Source of the DNA: Alphaproteobacteria bacterium
GTDB taxonomy: Bacteria > Pseudomonadota > Alphaproteobacteria > UBA9219
NCBI GenBank assembly: GCA_028866275.1
Contig: JAGWIK010000003.1
Coordinates: forward strand, 1-64,000
Direction of reading: 5' to 3'
Length of the DNA: 64,000 nt
The notes beneath the pieces are model-generated. The model was given only the letters and a program-made list of their open reading frames with translations, had not been told where the DNA came from and did no database searches. The position numbers and the translations under genes were made by a program. Below are positions 33,441 through 43,626 of this stretch, in pieces; positions within the stretch are counted from its first letter, which is position 1, and the number at the start of each line of letters is the position of its first letter.

Positions 33441-34525
33441 AAAAATACATTCTCGCGCTTGCCCTGTTGCTGGCCGCAAATCCGGCCTATGCCGATATCA
33501 CCATCGGGCTGGCCGGATCTTTTACCGGCGAAAACGCGTTTCTGGGCGAACAGATGCGCCACGGCGCCGAACAGGCCGTCGCCGACATCAATGCCGCAGG
33601 CGGCATCGATGGGCAAAAAATTGTCTTGCGCGAAATGGATGATGCCTGCGACCCCAAACAGGCCGTTACCGTCGCCAACAAAATGGCCAGCGAAGGCATC
33701 GAATTTGTGGTCGGCCACGCCTGTTCGGGCGCGTCGATTCCGGCGGCGCGCGTTTACAACGACGAGGGCATTTTCATGATCACGCCGGTGTCGAGCAATC
33801 CGGCGCTGACCGATGCGGGATATACCACCATTTTCCGCACCTATGGCCGCGACGATCAGCAAGGCAAATTCATCGCCGATTATATTCTGAGCCATTTCAA
33901 GGGCGAGAAAATCGCTCTGGTCAACGACAAATCAGCGTGGGGACGCGGCATTGTCGATGTCATTCAGGCCGAATTGCATAAAAATGGCATGCATGAAACG
34001 TTGTTCGAATCTTTCAATGCCGGCGACCGCGATTTTTCGTCGCTTGTCACCTTGTTCAAACAGAACGACATCCGGCTGGCTTTTATCGCCGGTTATTCGA
34101 CCGAAACGGGTTTGATCGTGCGGCAGTTGGCGGAACAAAAGGCGCATGTTCAGGTTATCGGCGGCGATGCCATTTTCACCAACCAATTCTGGGCCGTGAC
34201 CGGCCCGACCGGCGACGGCGTGTTGATGAGCGCGAACGCCGACGAACGCAAACGCCCCGAAGCGGCGGCCGCCGTTGCGGCATTGCGCAAGGCGGGATAC
34301 GAACCCGAAGGTTATACGCTGAACGCCTATGCCGCGGTGCAGGTCGTGGCCGAAGGCATCAAACGCGCGGGGCAAGATCCAACAAAAGTCGCGGCGGCGT
34401 TGCGCGCCGCACCGGTCAAGACCGTGATCGGCATGTTGAGTTTCGACAGCAAAGGCGATATCGAACATCCTGATTTTTCGATGTATCGCTGGCATAACGG
34501 CACCTATGCCGAAACGGGGCCGTAA
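33437..34525 (+). CDS. Branched-chain amino acid ABC transporter substrate-binding protein 1
   Basis: A 362-residue LivJ/LivK-like periplasmic protein. It has a signal peptide (1-19, cut before DITIGLAGSFTGE), the N-lobe segment GAEQAVADINAAGGIDGQKI, the ligand-loop VGHACSGASIPAARVYNDEG and ITPVSSNPALTD, and a C-lobe QVIGGDAIFTNQFW. The ligand cannot be inferred. It is followed by a close paralog after zero bases. Two different binding proteins beside one LivGF pair imply different ligands. Confidence 0.92.
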   Translation: MKKYILALALLLAANPAYADITIGLAGSFTGENAFLGEQMRHGAEQAVADINAAGGIDGQKIVLREMDDACDPKQAVTVANKMASEGIEFVVGHACSGASIPAARVYNDEGIFMITPVSSNPALTDAGYTTIFRTYGRDDQQGKFIADYILSHFKGEKIALVNDKSAWGRGIVDVIQAELHKNGMHETLFESFNAGDRDFSSLVTLFKQNDIRLAFIAGYSTETGLIVRQLAEQKAHVQVIGGDAIFTNQFWAVTGPTGDGVLMSANADERKRPEAAAAVAALRKAGYEPEGYTLNAYAAVQVVAEGIKRAGQDPTKVAAALRAAPVKTVIGMLSFDSKGDIEHPDFSMYRWHNGTYAETGP

Positions 34526-35620
34526 ATGAAAAAAATCATCTTTGGTTTTGCCGCCTTGATGCTGGCGACGGCCCCTGCCCGCGCCGATATTACTATCGTG
34601 GCGCAAGGATCCATCACGGGTCAGGATGCAACGTCGGGCGAACAATTGAAAAACGGCGCCGAGGCCGCGGTGGACGCCATTAATGCCCATGGCGGTGTCT
34701 TGGGGCAAAAACTGCATCTGATTATCAGGGATGATGCCTGCGACCCCAAACAGGGCGTCGCCATCGCCAACGAATTGGGCGACGGCAGCGTGTTCGCCGT
34801 TATCGGGCCGACCTGTTCGGGCACGGCCATACCCGCCGCGCGCATTTATAACGAAGAAGGCGTGATCATGATATCGCCGTCGGCCACCAATCCGGAACTG
34901 ACGGAACAGGGATATGCCGATATTTTCCGCACCTGCGGCCGCGACGACCAGCAAGGCAAGGCTGTGGCCGATTACATGTTGCGCCACGACAAGACCGCGA
35001 ATATCGCCGTCATCGACGATAAAACCGCCTATGGCCACGGCATCGCCGCCGAAGTCGAACGCGATCTGGCGGCGGGCGGAAAAAACATTGCCTTGGAATG
35101 GTCGATCACGCGCGGCGAACGCGATTACGCGTCGTTGATCGCCAAGATGAAAGAAAACAATATCGGCGCGGTATTTTTTGGCGGCTATCACACCGAGGCA
35201 GGGTTGATCGTGCGCCAGATGCGCGACGCCGGCGTCAAGGCCGCCTTCATCAGCGACGACGACCTGACCACCCGCGAATTCTGGTCGATTACCGGCGCGG
35301 CGGGCACAGGCGCGATGATGAGCTTCAACCCCGACCCGCGCGGCAAACCCGAAGCCGCCGACGCCGTGCGCCGCATACGCGCCCGCGGATTCGAACCCGA
35401 AGGTTTGACTTTGTATACTTATGCCGCGGTGCAGGCCCTGGCCGACGCCATCACGCGCGCCGGCGCGGTCGACGATGCCAAGGTCGCCGCGCAATTGCAT
35501 CAAGGCACATATGACACCGTCATCGGCCCGATTTCTTTCGACGCCAAAGGCGATGTCGACAATCCCGATTACATCATCTATCGCTGGGCTGACGGCGATT
35601 ATGCGCCGGTTAAGGAATAA
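34526..35620 (+). CDS. Branched-chain amino acid ABC transporter substrate-binding protein 2
   Basis: A 364-residue paralog of the preceding gene, sharing GAEAAVDAINAHGGVLGQKL, the loop GPTCSGTAIPAARIYNEEG, RDDQQGKAVADYMLRH, and RGFEPEGLTLYTYAAVQAL. The signal peptide is residues 1-20 (TAPARA cut before DITIV). The start codon directly follows the stop codon of paralog 1, so the pair is strongly coupled and likely a tandem duplication. Confidence 0.92.
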   Translation: MKKIIFGFAALMLATAPARADITIVAQGSITGQDATSGEQLKNGAEAAVDAINAHGGVLGQKLHLIIRDDACDPKQGVAIANELGDGSVFAVIGPTCSGTAIPAARIYNEEGVIMISPSATNPELTEQGYADIFRTCGRDDQQGKAVADYMLRHDKTANIAVIDDKTAYGHGIAAEVERDLAAGGKNIALEWSITRGERDYASLIAKMKENNIGAVFFGGYHTEAGLIVRQMRDAGVKAAFISDDDLTTREFWSITGAAGTGAMMSFNPDPRGKPEAADAVRRIRARGFEPEGLTLYTYAAVQALADAITRAGAVDDAKVAAQLHQGTYDTVIGPISFDAKGDVDNPDYIIYRWADGDYAPVKE

Positions 35621-35626
35621 CCATCT

Positions 35627-36202
35627 ATGATCAAATCGCTTTATGACTGGGTCTTGCGTCAGGCCGAAAAGCCGCATGCGGCGTGGATTCTGTTTTTTGT
35701 GGCGCTGGCCGAAGCCTCCGTGTTTCCCCTGCCGCCTGATATTTTGCTGCTGCCGATGGCGGCGGCGCGACCCGACCGCGCATGGCGGCTGGCGGCGATC
35801 TGCACGCTGGGCTCCGTCGTTGGTGGATTAATCGGCTATGGCATCGGCATGGCGGCGATGGCGACGCTGGGGCAATGGATTGTCGACACCTATCATCTGC
35901 AAAACGCGTTCGCCGCTTTCCATGACGGATTCGCCAAATGGGGCGTATGGATCATTGTCGCCAAAGGGCTGACGCCAATTCCGTTCAAGCTGGTGACGAT
36001 TGCCAGCGGCGTGGCGGGGCTCAACCTTGCGGTGTTTGTTGCCGCCTGCGCCGCGACGCGGGGCGCGCGGTTTTTCATCGTGGCGGGATTAATGCGGCGT
36101 TTCGGTACGCCCATCCGCGGCTTTATCGAGAAGCATCTGGGCTGGGTCGCGATCGCCGTCCTGCTGGCCGTTATCGCGGGGTTCTGGCTGGTGTTGAGAT
36201 AG
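35627..36202 (+). CDS. DedA/VTT family protein (YqaA-like)
   Basis: A 191-residue inner-membrane protein of the DedA/VTT superfamily, YqaA-like. About five hydrophobic segments are visible, with AEASVFPLPPDILLLPMA (re-entrant helix region), GSVVGGLIGYGIGMAAM and the GLTPIPFKLVTIASGVAGLN block, including the Pro-Phe-Lys motif typical of the family. DedA proteins translocate or flip membrane lipids. It starts 6 bases after the second binding protein but has an unrelated role in principle. Confidence 0.88.
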   Translation: MIKSLYDWVLRQAEKPHAAWILFFVALAEASVFPLPPDILLLPMAAARPDRAWRLAAICTLGSVVGGLIGYGIGMAAMATLGQWIVDTYHLQNAFAAFHDGFAKWGVWIIVAKGLTPIPFKLVTIASGVAGLNLAVFVAACAATRGARFFIVAGLMRRFGTPIRGFIEKHLGWVAIAVLLAVIAGFWLVLR

Positions 36203-36206
36203 CGGA

Positions 36207-36989
36207 TTATTCGCCCGCTTTGACCTGCGCGATTGTCGGCAGCAGGTTGAGCGCGTCGCGGCTGCGCAGGAAAACCAATTTTTCCGGCGCGTCGGCGTCG
36301 AACATGCCGACCAGCCCTTCGCGCTGCGTCAGGTTGATGATAGCCGGAAAATCTTCGCGCGGGTCGACTTCGTCGGCGATGATGGCGGGCGCGAAGTCGA
36401 AACCGAAAGCGGGTTTTTGGAACACGAAACGCGGTTGTTTGTCGGCAGGATCGTAGCCGGCGGCGACGATGCCGAAACCCTGACGCACGAATGTGTCCCA
36501 GCTGCGGCGGTTGGCGGCGGAAATTTGCGCAAAGACATGCGCGGCGACGCGCACCAGCGGCAATTCAAGCGCGAAAGAAATAAGATGTTGCGACAATTCA
36601 TTGCCGCGCCAGTTCGGATGCACGGCCATGCTTTTAAAAATGACGACGCTGTCGGTCAGGGCGGCGTGGTGGAATGTCACGTCGTTTTTGGTGATCAGGC
36701 GCATCATAAGGGCTTCGCGCAATTCCATCGGCCCCATCACCACCATTTGCGCGATCAACTGGCCACGGCCCGTCGGGGTTTCGGCGCGAATGCCGATCAT
36801 CGCGCCGCGGCGGCCCGCCAGCAGGTCGGCAAAATAGCCCATCGGCTGCGGCAGCACGAACATTTTCATATCGGCAGGCAGTGCGTTGCGCGTTGCTTCC
36901 TGCAACGCCAGAACGTCGACGATATCCTCTTCGCCGAGCATGTTGATGCGCGCCATACCGCCGGTTTTGGGAAGTGTGTATTGCTTCAT
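36207..36989 (-). CDS. GNAT family N-acetyltransferase
   Basis: A 260-residue protein with a GNAT-like core: the acetyl-CoA region KSMAVHPNWRGNELSQHLISFA and the following VFAQISAANRRSWDTFVRQGF. The N-terminal part (LGEEDIVDVLALQEAT) and an extra C-terminal part (about 200-260) are not typical of short GNATs. Target unknown. It has its own start 147 bases downstream of lptB's stop on the same strand. Confidence 0.75.
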   Translation of the reverse strand: MKQYTLPKTGGMARINMLGEEDIVDVLALQEATRNALPADMKMFVLPQPMGYFADLLAGRRGAMIGIRAETPTGRGQLIAQMVVMGPMELREALMMRLITKNDVTFHHAALTDSVVIFKSMAVHPNWRGNELSQHLISFALELPLVRVAAHVFAQISAANRRSWDTFVRQGFGIVAAGYDPADKQPRFVFQKPAFGFDFAPAIIADEVDPREDFPAIINLTQREGLVGMFDADAPEKLVFLRSRDALNLLPTIAQVKAGE

Positions 36990-37110
36990 TATTTTTATGT
37001 GTTGCTGCGTGCCCGGATATCGCCGTCGCCCATGGCCGCAAATTACCCGATAACGGGTGAAAGTAAAAAGGAATCTTTAAGGTTAACGGCGGCGCTGCAC
37101 TGCAAAAACG

Positions 37111-37136
37111 ACATCTTAAGAGCTACATCTTAAGAA

Positions 37137-37152
<16 letters not shown>
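37111..37152. repeat. 14-base tandem repeat across the lptB stop codon
   Basis: ACATCTTAAGAGCT (37111-37124), ACATCTTAAGAACT (37125-37138) and ACATCTTGAACTCT (37139-37152) are adjacent near-copies. The innermost copy contains the final codons and stop of lptB, and the other two extend beyond the stop. They look like a small replication-slippage duplication. Confidence 0.75.
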
Positions 37153-37924
<772 letters not shown>

Positions 37925-37928
<4 letters not shown>

Positions 37929-38806
37929 GGCGTTTTCCCGTTTTTGTCGCCGTTCTTGCTTCCCGGCGACGATTTGACCGGCAACAATGCGCGCACGCGG
38001 CCCGACCCGTCATTCAACAACCGGCTTTGGTTGGTGTTGAAATTGCTTTCGGCGACGTCGCCGGTCAATTCCGTACCGTCGGCGCGGGTAATGCGCACAT
38101 GGCCGGTGACGATGGCGGTATCGCTGGCGGCGTTATACACGGCCTTGTCGCCGCGCGTGACATCGTTTTTGGTAATGACCGTGACATGGCCGTCGGCGGT
38201 CATGCGATACAGTTGATCCTGCCCGTTGGGTTGGGTTCTGAATTCGGCCGTCAGGACATCGCCTTCGACGCGCCTGTCGCCCTTGACCGCCACGGCGTCG
38301 CCGCGGGCCACGGCTATTTTCTTGTCGTCCCAATATTCCAGACTGTCGCGCGCGGTGACAACCTGTGTCGGCGTTTCATAACGCAGATTATTGCCGGTTA
38401 TCGTCGTCACATGGCGATCGACATCGTCAACGGCATGGTCGCCGGTAATACGCACATTGGGCCGCGTGATGACGACATTGCCGTCGGCGGTCATGCGGTC
38501 GATATCGCCCATATCGGATTTTGCCCCGGTGCCGGCGCTTTTCGTGCCTGTATTTTTTCCCTTGGCGCTGTCGCGTTGGTGGGCGGTCAGTATGTCGGCC
38601 GTCACCGTCGCCGCGCCGCGCACCGCCTTGGCGTTGCCGCGCGCGACATACAGGTTTTTGTCCTGATACCATTCAAGGCTTTTATCGGCGGTGATTTCGA
38701 TATGTTGGGACTGGTCGCCGGAATCCGCGGGCGCAGGTTCGGCCACGGCCCCCGCCGGGACGCCGAGCGCGACACACATCGCCAAAACCAAAACCCTTAA
38801 CCGCAT
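37925..38806 (-). CDS. lptA: Lipopolysaccharide transport periplasmic protein LptA
   Basis: About 293 residues with signal peptide (MRLRVLVLAMCVALGVPAGA) and an OstA/LptA beta-jellyroll: HIEITADKSLEWYQDKNLYVARGNA, TADGNVVITRPNVRITGDHA, EGDVLTAEF, VTRGDKAVYNAASDTAIV. It is longer than E. coli LptA (185 residues) because the repeating jellyroll is extended. It forms the periplasmic bridge between LptC and LptD. ATG 38806 starts a proper signal peptide; an upstream ATG in frame (38836) adds 10 residues. Confidence 0.9.
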
Positions 38807-38832
38807 GACATCCAAACCCAAAAACCACCCCG

Positions 38833-39558
38833 TCAACGGGGCGGCGTATCCGAAGAAGGCGATACCGTACCCGCAGCTTTATCAGATGCAAGGTTATTAT
38901 TGTGTAAAAGCAGGTCGGCGCGCGCAGGGCCTTGGAAAATAATGGTATTTCCATCATCAAGGAAACGGAACCCCGCCCCGCGGACCGTACCGAACGCGCC
39001 CTGCAACAATACCGGCTTGTCGCCCCAGGCATCGTTGTTGTTCAAATTGACCTCGGCTTCCTCGGTCGTGAATTCATAACCTTTGTCATGAAACAGATGA
39101 ACATGCCCGCCCAGCCACAGCTCGCGAGCCGTGGTGTCGTACCGGCCATAATCGGCGCGGCCCGACAGCCATGTGCCGTTTTTTAAGGTGATTTCGCCTT
39201 CGGGTTGCGTCAGGTCGTAAATACCGTTCATGTCGGCGGGGCGGGTCGCCTGCGCTGCGGAAACGGAATAAGGCTGGTTTTTATCGTCAAGCCCTTTGTA
39301 ATGCAGATGGTCGATCACAAGATTGGGGATGTTCTTGACGACGTTTTTCAACCTGAAAGACGGCGCGATTTCCGGCCACAAAACCAATAACAGCACCGCC
39401 GCCAGCGCCGCCAATGGCAGCCATAAACGCAATTTGCGCATGACCGCCGCGCCGCGGCCCAGACGCGCGCGCGCCATGCGCGGCGTCAGGCGCGGCGTAA
39501 TAAAATCAAGCCGGTGCGCGCGGGGCGTGTTGCGGGATGGCGTCTGGTCTGTGTCCAT
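38833..39558 (-). CDS. lptC: LPS export ABC transporter periplasmic protein LptC
   Basis: A 241-residue bitopic membrane protein: a positively charged N-terminus, a transmembrane helix near 41-63 (RLWLPLAALAAVLLLVLW), and a periplasmic domain with IDHLHYKGLDDKNQPYSVSAA, DLTQPEGEITLKNGTWLSG and FTTEEAEVNLNNNDAWGDKP. LptC docks LPS between LptB2FG and LptA. It lies 26 bases before the lptA start and 41 bases after the membrane protein gene. Confidence 0.92.
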   Translation of the reverse strand: MDTDQTPSRNTPRAHRLDFITPRLTPRMARARLGRGAAVMRKLRLWLPLAALAAVLLLVLWPEIAPSFRLKNVVKNIPNLVIDHLHYKGLDDKNQPYSVSAAQATRPADMNGIYDLTQPEGEITLKNGTWLSGRADYGRYDTTARELWLGGHVHLFHDKGYEFTTEEAEVNLNNNDAWGDKPVLLQGAFGTVRGAGFRFLDDGNTIIFQGPARADLLLHNNNLASDKAAGTVSPSSDTPPR

Positions 39559-39599
39559 AAGGCGGAGTTTAACTGGAAATCAGGCAAAAAATAGAATTT

Positions 39600-40196
39600 T
39601 CACGCGATGGCGCGGCCCTTTTCTGCCAACATCCGCCGCCGCCAAAGAATATAGATGATAAAAACCCAATCCGTCAGCATCAGCCACACCGGGTAGACAA
39701 GCGTCGAGAATGTTGGTTCCGGCACGGCAAATAACAGAAAGAAATAACGCAATCCGGACCAGAAATACGACCCCGGCGGTTCGCCCCACGGGTCATGCCA
39801 TGATTTACGCACCGTCGGCCAATAAGTCAGAACATCGATCGCCATTAGAACCCATATGGCGTTCATCGGATCTTTTGTCATCCGCCATAAAACAATAGCC
39901 GCCAGCGCACCGATGAACGTTGCCCAATCGCTGCGCGTGATATTCTTTTCGCCGGATATCAAAGCCCATCCCGATATGCCGAGACAAGTCGTTGCGACCA
40001 GAACATAGCCCCACACAGACACGCCCGCCCCCAGTTTAAATTGGGCGTAAGCGCCGATACCGATGGCCACCCCCCAGTTAAACCACGAAAAAACATGGGG
40101 ACGCGTCCGACCGTGATAAATCGACAAGCAATAAGTAGTATAGCGGATCAGCGATGCCAGAACCGACAACGCCACAAAAAATGCGCCCAACGACAT
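39600..40196 (-). CDS. Unknown multi-pass membrane protein
   Basis: A 198-residue integral membrane protein with six or seven hydrophobic segments (for example FFVALSVLASLIRYTTYCLS, GYVLVATTCLGISGWALIS, DWATFIGALAAIVLW, AIWVLMAIDVLTY, VYPVWLMLTDWVFIIYILW). The segment RPHVFSWFNWGVAIG has a pattern seen in small PQ-loop-like proteins, but I do not recognise the family. It lies 9 bases after rnd and 41 before lptC on the same strand, so it is likely in that operon. Confidence 0.75.
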   Translation of the reverse strand: MSLGAFFVALSVLASLIRYTTYCLSIYHGRTRPHVFSWFNWGVAIGIGAYAQFKLGAGVSVWGYVLVATTCLGISGWALISGEKNITRSDWATFIGALAAIVLWRMTKDPMNAIWVLMAIDVLTYWPTVRKSWHDPWGEPPGSYFWSGLRYFFLLFAVPEPTFSTLVYPVWLMLTDWVFIIYILWRRRMLAEKGRAIA

Positions 40197-40205
40197 GAAA
40201 ATCTG

Positions 40206-40838
40206 TCAATCCGGCTTGCGCGTCGGTTTGTGCGAGAACACATCGACATCGCGCCAGCCTTCGACATCCAGTTCGGCGCGCACGGGCAGAAAGTCCATAA
40301 TTTTGCGCGCCAGTTCGGTGCGGCCTTCGCGTTCCAGCATGATATCAAGCTTGGCCTTCATTTTGTGCAAATGCAAAACATCCGACGCCGCATAGGTCAA
40401 TTGTTCAGGCGTCAGCGTCGGCGCGCCCCAATCGGATGTTTGCTGTTCCTTCGACATATCGACGGCGATCAGGTCGCGCGACAGGTCCTTCAACCCGTGG
40501 CGGTCTGTGAAAGTGCGCACGAGAATGGACGCGATTTTGGTGCAGTAAATGGGCTGCGGCATGACGCCGAGCCAGCGTTTGATAGCGGCCAGATCGGCGC
40601 GCGCGAAATGGAACAACTTAATCACACGCGGGTCGCCCATCAATTTTTTCAAATTCGGCGCGTCATATTTACCCGCGGGCAATTGCACCAGATGGGCATT
40701 GCCGTCGCCCGACGACAATTGCACGAGGCACAACCGGTCACGATCCCAGTTCAGGCCCATGGATTCGGTGTCGACGGCGACGATATCGCCGAAGGAAAGC
40801 CCGTCGGGCAGGTCGCCGACATGAAGGGTGATGGTCAT
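40206..40838 (-). CDS. rnd: Ribonuclease D
   Basis: About 210 residues of the short alphaproteobacterial RNase D, a DEDD 3'-5' exoribonuclease that trims tRNA ends. Motifs: DTESMGLNWDRDRLCLVQL (Exo I with Asp-x-Glu), the Exo II region KLFHFARADLAAIK with the acidic residue in ADL, and YAASDVLHL (Exo III). ATG 40838 (MTITLHVGDLPDGLSF) fits the family; the in-frame upstream extension does not. It heads the operon with the membrane protein and lptCAB. Divergent glycosyltransferase starts 91 bases away. Confidence 0.92.
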   Translation of the reverse strand: MTITLHVGDLPDGLSFGDIVAVDTESMGLNWDRDRLCLVQLSSGDGNAHLVQLPAGKYDAPNLKKLMGDPRVIKLFHFARADLAAIKRWLGVMPQPIYCTKIASILVRTFTDRHGLKDLSRDLIAVDMSKEQQTSDWGAPTLTPEQLTYAASDVLHLHKMKAKLDIMLEREGRTELARKIMDFLPVRAELDVEGWRDVDVFSHKPTRKPD

Positions 40839-40929
40839 GGCGATGTTCTTTCGCGTCTGTTTCGGATACGAACAGGTTCTAACATGCTTTTGCGCCGTAA
40901 CAAAAGCCATGTTATGAACAGAAAAAAGA

Positions 40930-42141
40930 ATGGGTTCCGCCTTGTCTTCTGCCATCCCCCCTGTCGGCGTCAGCTGGGTTTTGTCGTCCATTTCCGGTTA
41001 CGGAATCTATGGCGTGCAGATTTTGCTGCAATATCTGCGGCGCGGCGGCGATCCCAAAGATTTCATTGTCACCAGCCAGCCGTCGCTGACCACCTTGCCG
41101 CCGCTGGCAATGGAGCGCATCAACCCCATTTTCGACCGCGCCAGCAAAATCCATGTGTTCCTTAAGGAGAATCCCAAGGAAATTCTCAGCTTCCGGCACG
41201 GCATTCTGCATGGCTGCAGCAGCGATTTTTCCGGTTTCGCCGGACAGGACCGCATCTGGGGCCAGCCCAATGTCGCCTGCGCCGCCATCGAACATCTGGT
41301 CTGCACGCCGCACGGCCGCAATATCGCCAAGAATTACCATATGTTCGTCGCTATTTCGCGCTGGAACGCCGATTACCTGAAAAGCCTCGATGTCGGGCCG
41401 GTTCATTTGTGCCATCAGGGCATAGACCGCAGCCTGTTTCATCCCGCGCCGGGGTCGGATTTATATCGCGACCGTTTTGTCATTTTTTCCGGCGGCAAAT
41501 TCGAATATCGCAAGGGGCAGGATATCGTCACCGCCGCGTTCAAGATATTCCATGCCCGCCATCCCGACGCCTTGCTGGTCACCTGTTGGCAAAATCTGTT
41601 GCCGCCGGATGCGTCGGCCTTTGCGTTGGCCGGGTTATGCGACGGCGTGCCTGAAACCGCGCCCGATTATGGTCTTCGCATCACGCCGTGGCTGTTGAAA
41701 CAAGGTCTGCCGCGCGACAGTTTTGTCGATCTGCCCTTCACCCACAATCTGTTGATGCCCACCGTGTTGCGCGATTGCGACATGGCGGTATTCCCCAATC
41801 GCTGCGAAGGGGGCACCAATCTGGTGGCGATGGAGGCGATGGCCTGCGGCGTGCCGACTTTCGTATCGTACAATACGGGGCAAAAAGATTTGGTCGATCT
41901 GATCGGCTGCGGCGCGTTGCGCGTCCAGAAACCGGTCCGATCGACGCCTGCGATGCAAACGGTCGAGGATTGGGGCGAAAGCGATGTCGAGGAAACCGTC
42001 GCCGCGATGGAACAAGTTTACGCCAGCCGGGGTGCGGCGAAAAAAGCCGCGCTTGCCGTCGCCGACACCGTGACGCAGAATTGGGATTGGGGCGGACTGA
42101 ACGAAAAATTGCTACGCGTCGTTTGCGACGGAAAGGCCTGA
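40930..42141 (+). CDS. Glycosyltransferase, GT4-like (GT-B)
   Basis: A 403-residue GT-B glycosyltransferase. The N-terminal region has SSISGYGIYGVQILLQYLRRGG, FVAISRWNADYLKS ends the first domain, then FIFSGGKFEYRKGQDI-like segment begins the C-terminal domain, and EGGTNLVAMEAMACGVPTFV gives the E-x7-E donor-binding motif. It is the first of three adjacent glycosyltransferases directly upstream of flagellin, all on the same strand, so it is a candidate for flagellin glycosylation or another surface glycan. The start ATG 40930 lies 91 bases divergent from rnd. Confidence 0.88.
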   Translation: MGSALSSAIPPVGVSWVLSSISGYGIYGVQILLQYLRRGGDPKDFIVTSQPSLTTLPPLAMERINPIFDRASKIHVFLKENPKEILSFRHGILHGCSSDFSGFAGQDRIWGQPNVACAAIEHLVCTPHGRNIAKNYHMFVAISRWNADYLKSLDVGPVHLCHQGIDRSLFHPAPGSDLYRDRFVIFSGGKFEYRKGQDIVTAAFKIFHARHPDALLVTCWQNLLPPDASAFALAGLCDGVPETAPDYGLRITPWLLKQGLPRDSFVDLPFTHNLLMPTVLRDCDMAVFPNRCEGGTNLVAMEAMACGVPTFVSYNTGQKDLVDLIGCGALRVQKPVRSTPAMQTVEDWGESDVEETVAAMEQVYASRGAAKKAALAVADTVTQNWDWGGLNEKLLRVVCDGKA

Positions 42142-42145
42142 GATC

Positions 42146-42901
42146 ATGAACAAACCCTTTATCGTGGTCGGCACGCCGTGCTTCGGCGGCATGGTGTCGC
42201 AGGATTACACGATGTCCTTGCTGAATGTGCAGGCGGCGTCGGCGCGCGAAGGTTTCGATTTGGCGACCCTATTGCTGGGCAATGATGCGTTGATCACACG
42301 CGGGCGCAGCGCCATTGTCGCTAAATTCATGGACGCGCCGCAGGCCACGCATTTGCTGTTCGTCGATGCCGATATCACTTTTTCCGTCGAGCAGGTCGTG
42401 CGCTTGCTAAAGGCCGACAAGGATTTCGTCGCGGGCATGTATCCGGCCAAAATCATCGACTGGACGCAGCTGGCGCAGCGCTTCGGCCGCACGCCGGAAT
42501 CACTGGACGAAGCCGGGCTGGCCTATGTCGGCGCTTTGTGCGAAGGTGCCGACGCCAGACGCGAAAACGGCTTTGCCACGGGCATTTATGCGGGAACAGG
42601 GTTTCAATTGATCAAACGCGGGGTATTTGAACGCATGTTCGCCGCGTACCCCGAAACAAAATATCAGGCGTTGCACGCTTTCCCGCGCCCGGCAAAGCCC
42701 AGCGACCATCTTTATGCCCTGTTCGACTGCATGATCGACCCCGATACCGGTGTTTATCTGAGCGAGGATTATGCGTTCTGCCGTCGCTGGCGCGCCATCG
42801 GCGGCGAAATATGGCTCGACCTTGACAGCAAGCTTGTCCATACGGGGCCTTACAGCTTTCGCGGCAATGCCGGCCCGCGTTTTCAGAGGGGCGCGGTATG
42901 A
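42146..42901 (+). CDS. GT-A fold glycosyltransferase (family 2/ANP1-like)
   Basis: A 251-residue GT-A glycosyltransferase. It starts KPFIVVGTPCFGGMVSQDYTMS and holds ATHLLFVDADITFSVEQVV with DAD as the metal-binding site, FATGIYAGTGFQLIKRGVF and YLSEDYAFCRRWRAIGGEIW. It resembles the Anp1/mannan polymerase-like group. Its stop overlaps the start of the next, related glycosyltransferase (ATGA), and it lies 4 bases after the GT4-like gene. The acceptor is unknown; location argues for flagellin. Confidence 0.85.
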   Translation: MNKPFIVVGTPCFGGMVSQDYTMSLLNVQAASAREGFDLATLLLGNDALITRGRSAIVAKFMDAPQATHLLFVDADITFSVEQVVRLLKADKDFVAGMYPAKIIDWTQLAQRFGRTPESLDEAGLAYVGALCEGADARRENGFATGIYAGTGFQLIKRGVFERMFAAYPETKYQALHAFPRPAKPSDHLYALFDCMIDPDTGVYLSEDYAFCRRWRAIGGEIWLDLDSKLVHTGPYSFRGNAGPRFQRGAV

Positions 42902-43500
42902 CGGAAACATTGGTTGCGGTCGGCATTCCGTCCGGCGATCTTGTCCACGCCGATTTCGCCATGTCTTTGGCGATGATGTGCCAGAATCCCGGCGCGCAGA
43001 TGTTTTTGCTGAATGCGCGGTCGTCGCTGGTCGCGCTGGGCCGCAACCAATGCGCGGGCGGCGCGCAAATCATGAAAGCGTCGCATTTATTGTTTCTGGA
43101 CACCGACATGGTGTTTCCCGTCGACACGATGAAACGCCTTCTGGCCCACGATAAGGACATCGTCGGGGCGACTTATTCCCAGCGCATGCCACCTTTCCAC
43201 CCCCTGACCGTTACCGAGGACGGCGAACACGCCCATGTCACGGCAGGATTGCAGCGGGTCAGGCTGCTGCCAACCGGATGCATGTTGATCAGCACATCCG
43301 TATTCGACGCGCTGGAAAAACCCTATTTCAATCTGGTTGCCGAAGGCGACCAGCTGCGCGGCGAGGATTATTATTTTTGCGAAAAAGCCCGCGCCGCGGG
43401 TTTCGACATTTGGTGCGACGGCGACCTGTCGGCCCAATTAGGTCATGTCGGGCAAAAAATCTATCGCATCGGAGATATTGCGCCGCAAAAAATTATATAG
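42898..43500 (+). CDS. GT-A fold glycosyltransferase, shorter paralog
   Basis: A 200-residue shorter relative of the preceding protein. It has ETLVAVGIPSGDLVHADFAMS, ASHLLFLDTDMVFPVDTM (DTD metal site), GATYSQRMPPFHP, LLPTGCMLISTSVFDAL and EDYYFCEKARAAGFDIWCDG. It overlaps the preceding gene by 4 bases. It probably works with it on the same glycan. It ends 126 bases before the sigma-54 promoter of the flagellin gene. Confidence 0.85.
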   Translation: MTETLVAVGIPSGDLVHADFAMSLAMMCQNPGAQMFLLNARSSLVALGRNQCAGGAQIMKASHLLFLDTDMVFPVDTMKRLLAHDKDIVGATYSQRMPPFHPLTVTEDGEHAHVTAGLQRVRLLPTGCMLISTSVFDALEKPYFNLVAEGDQLRGEDYYFCEKARAAGFDIWCDGDLSAQLGHVGQKIYRIGDIAPQKII

Positions 43501-43626
43501 GCTTATCAAGCAATGTGCCCAAAATGGCTAGGCAATTATTGCCGGTTTTTCCCTCGATGGGAAAATATTGCCGGAAATTTTTGCCGTGCCCCCAACCGAA
43601 TCAAAAGGTTAACAGCCGCCATTTCA

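Noticed and set aside
33932-35677. A 581-codon open frame antisense to the two substrate-binding protein genes
   Set aside because: It mirrors two tandem GC-rich paralogs and has no start signal, no recognisable domain and low-complexity composition; the sense genes are certain.
37046-37065. Small inverted repeat ACCCG/CGGGT between lptB and the GNAT gene
   Set aside because: The stem is only five pairs with no T-run; not convincing as a terminator.
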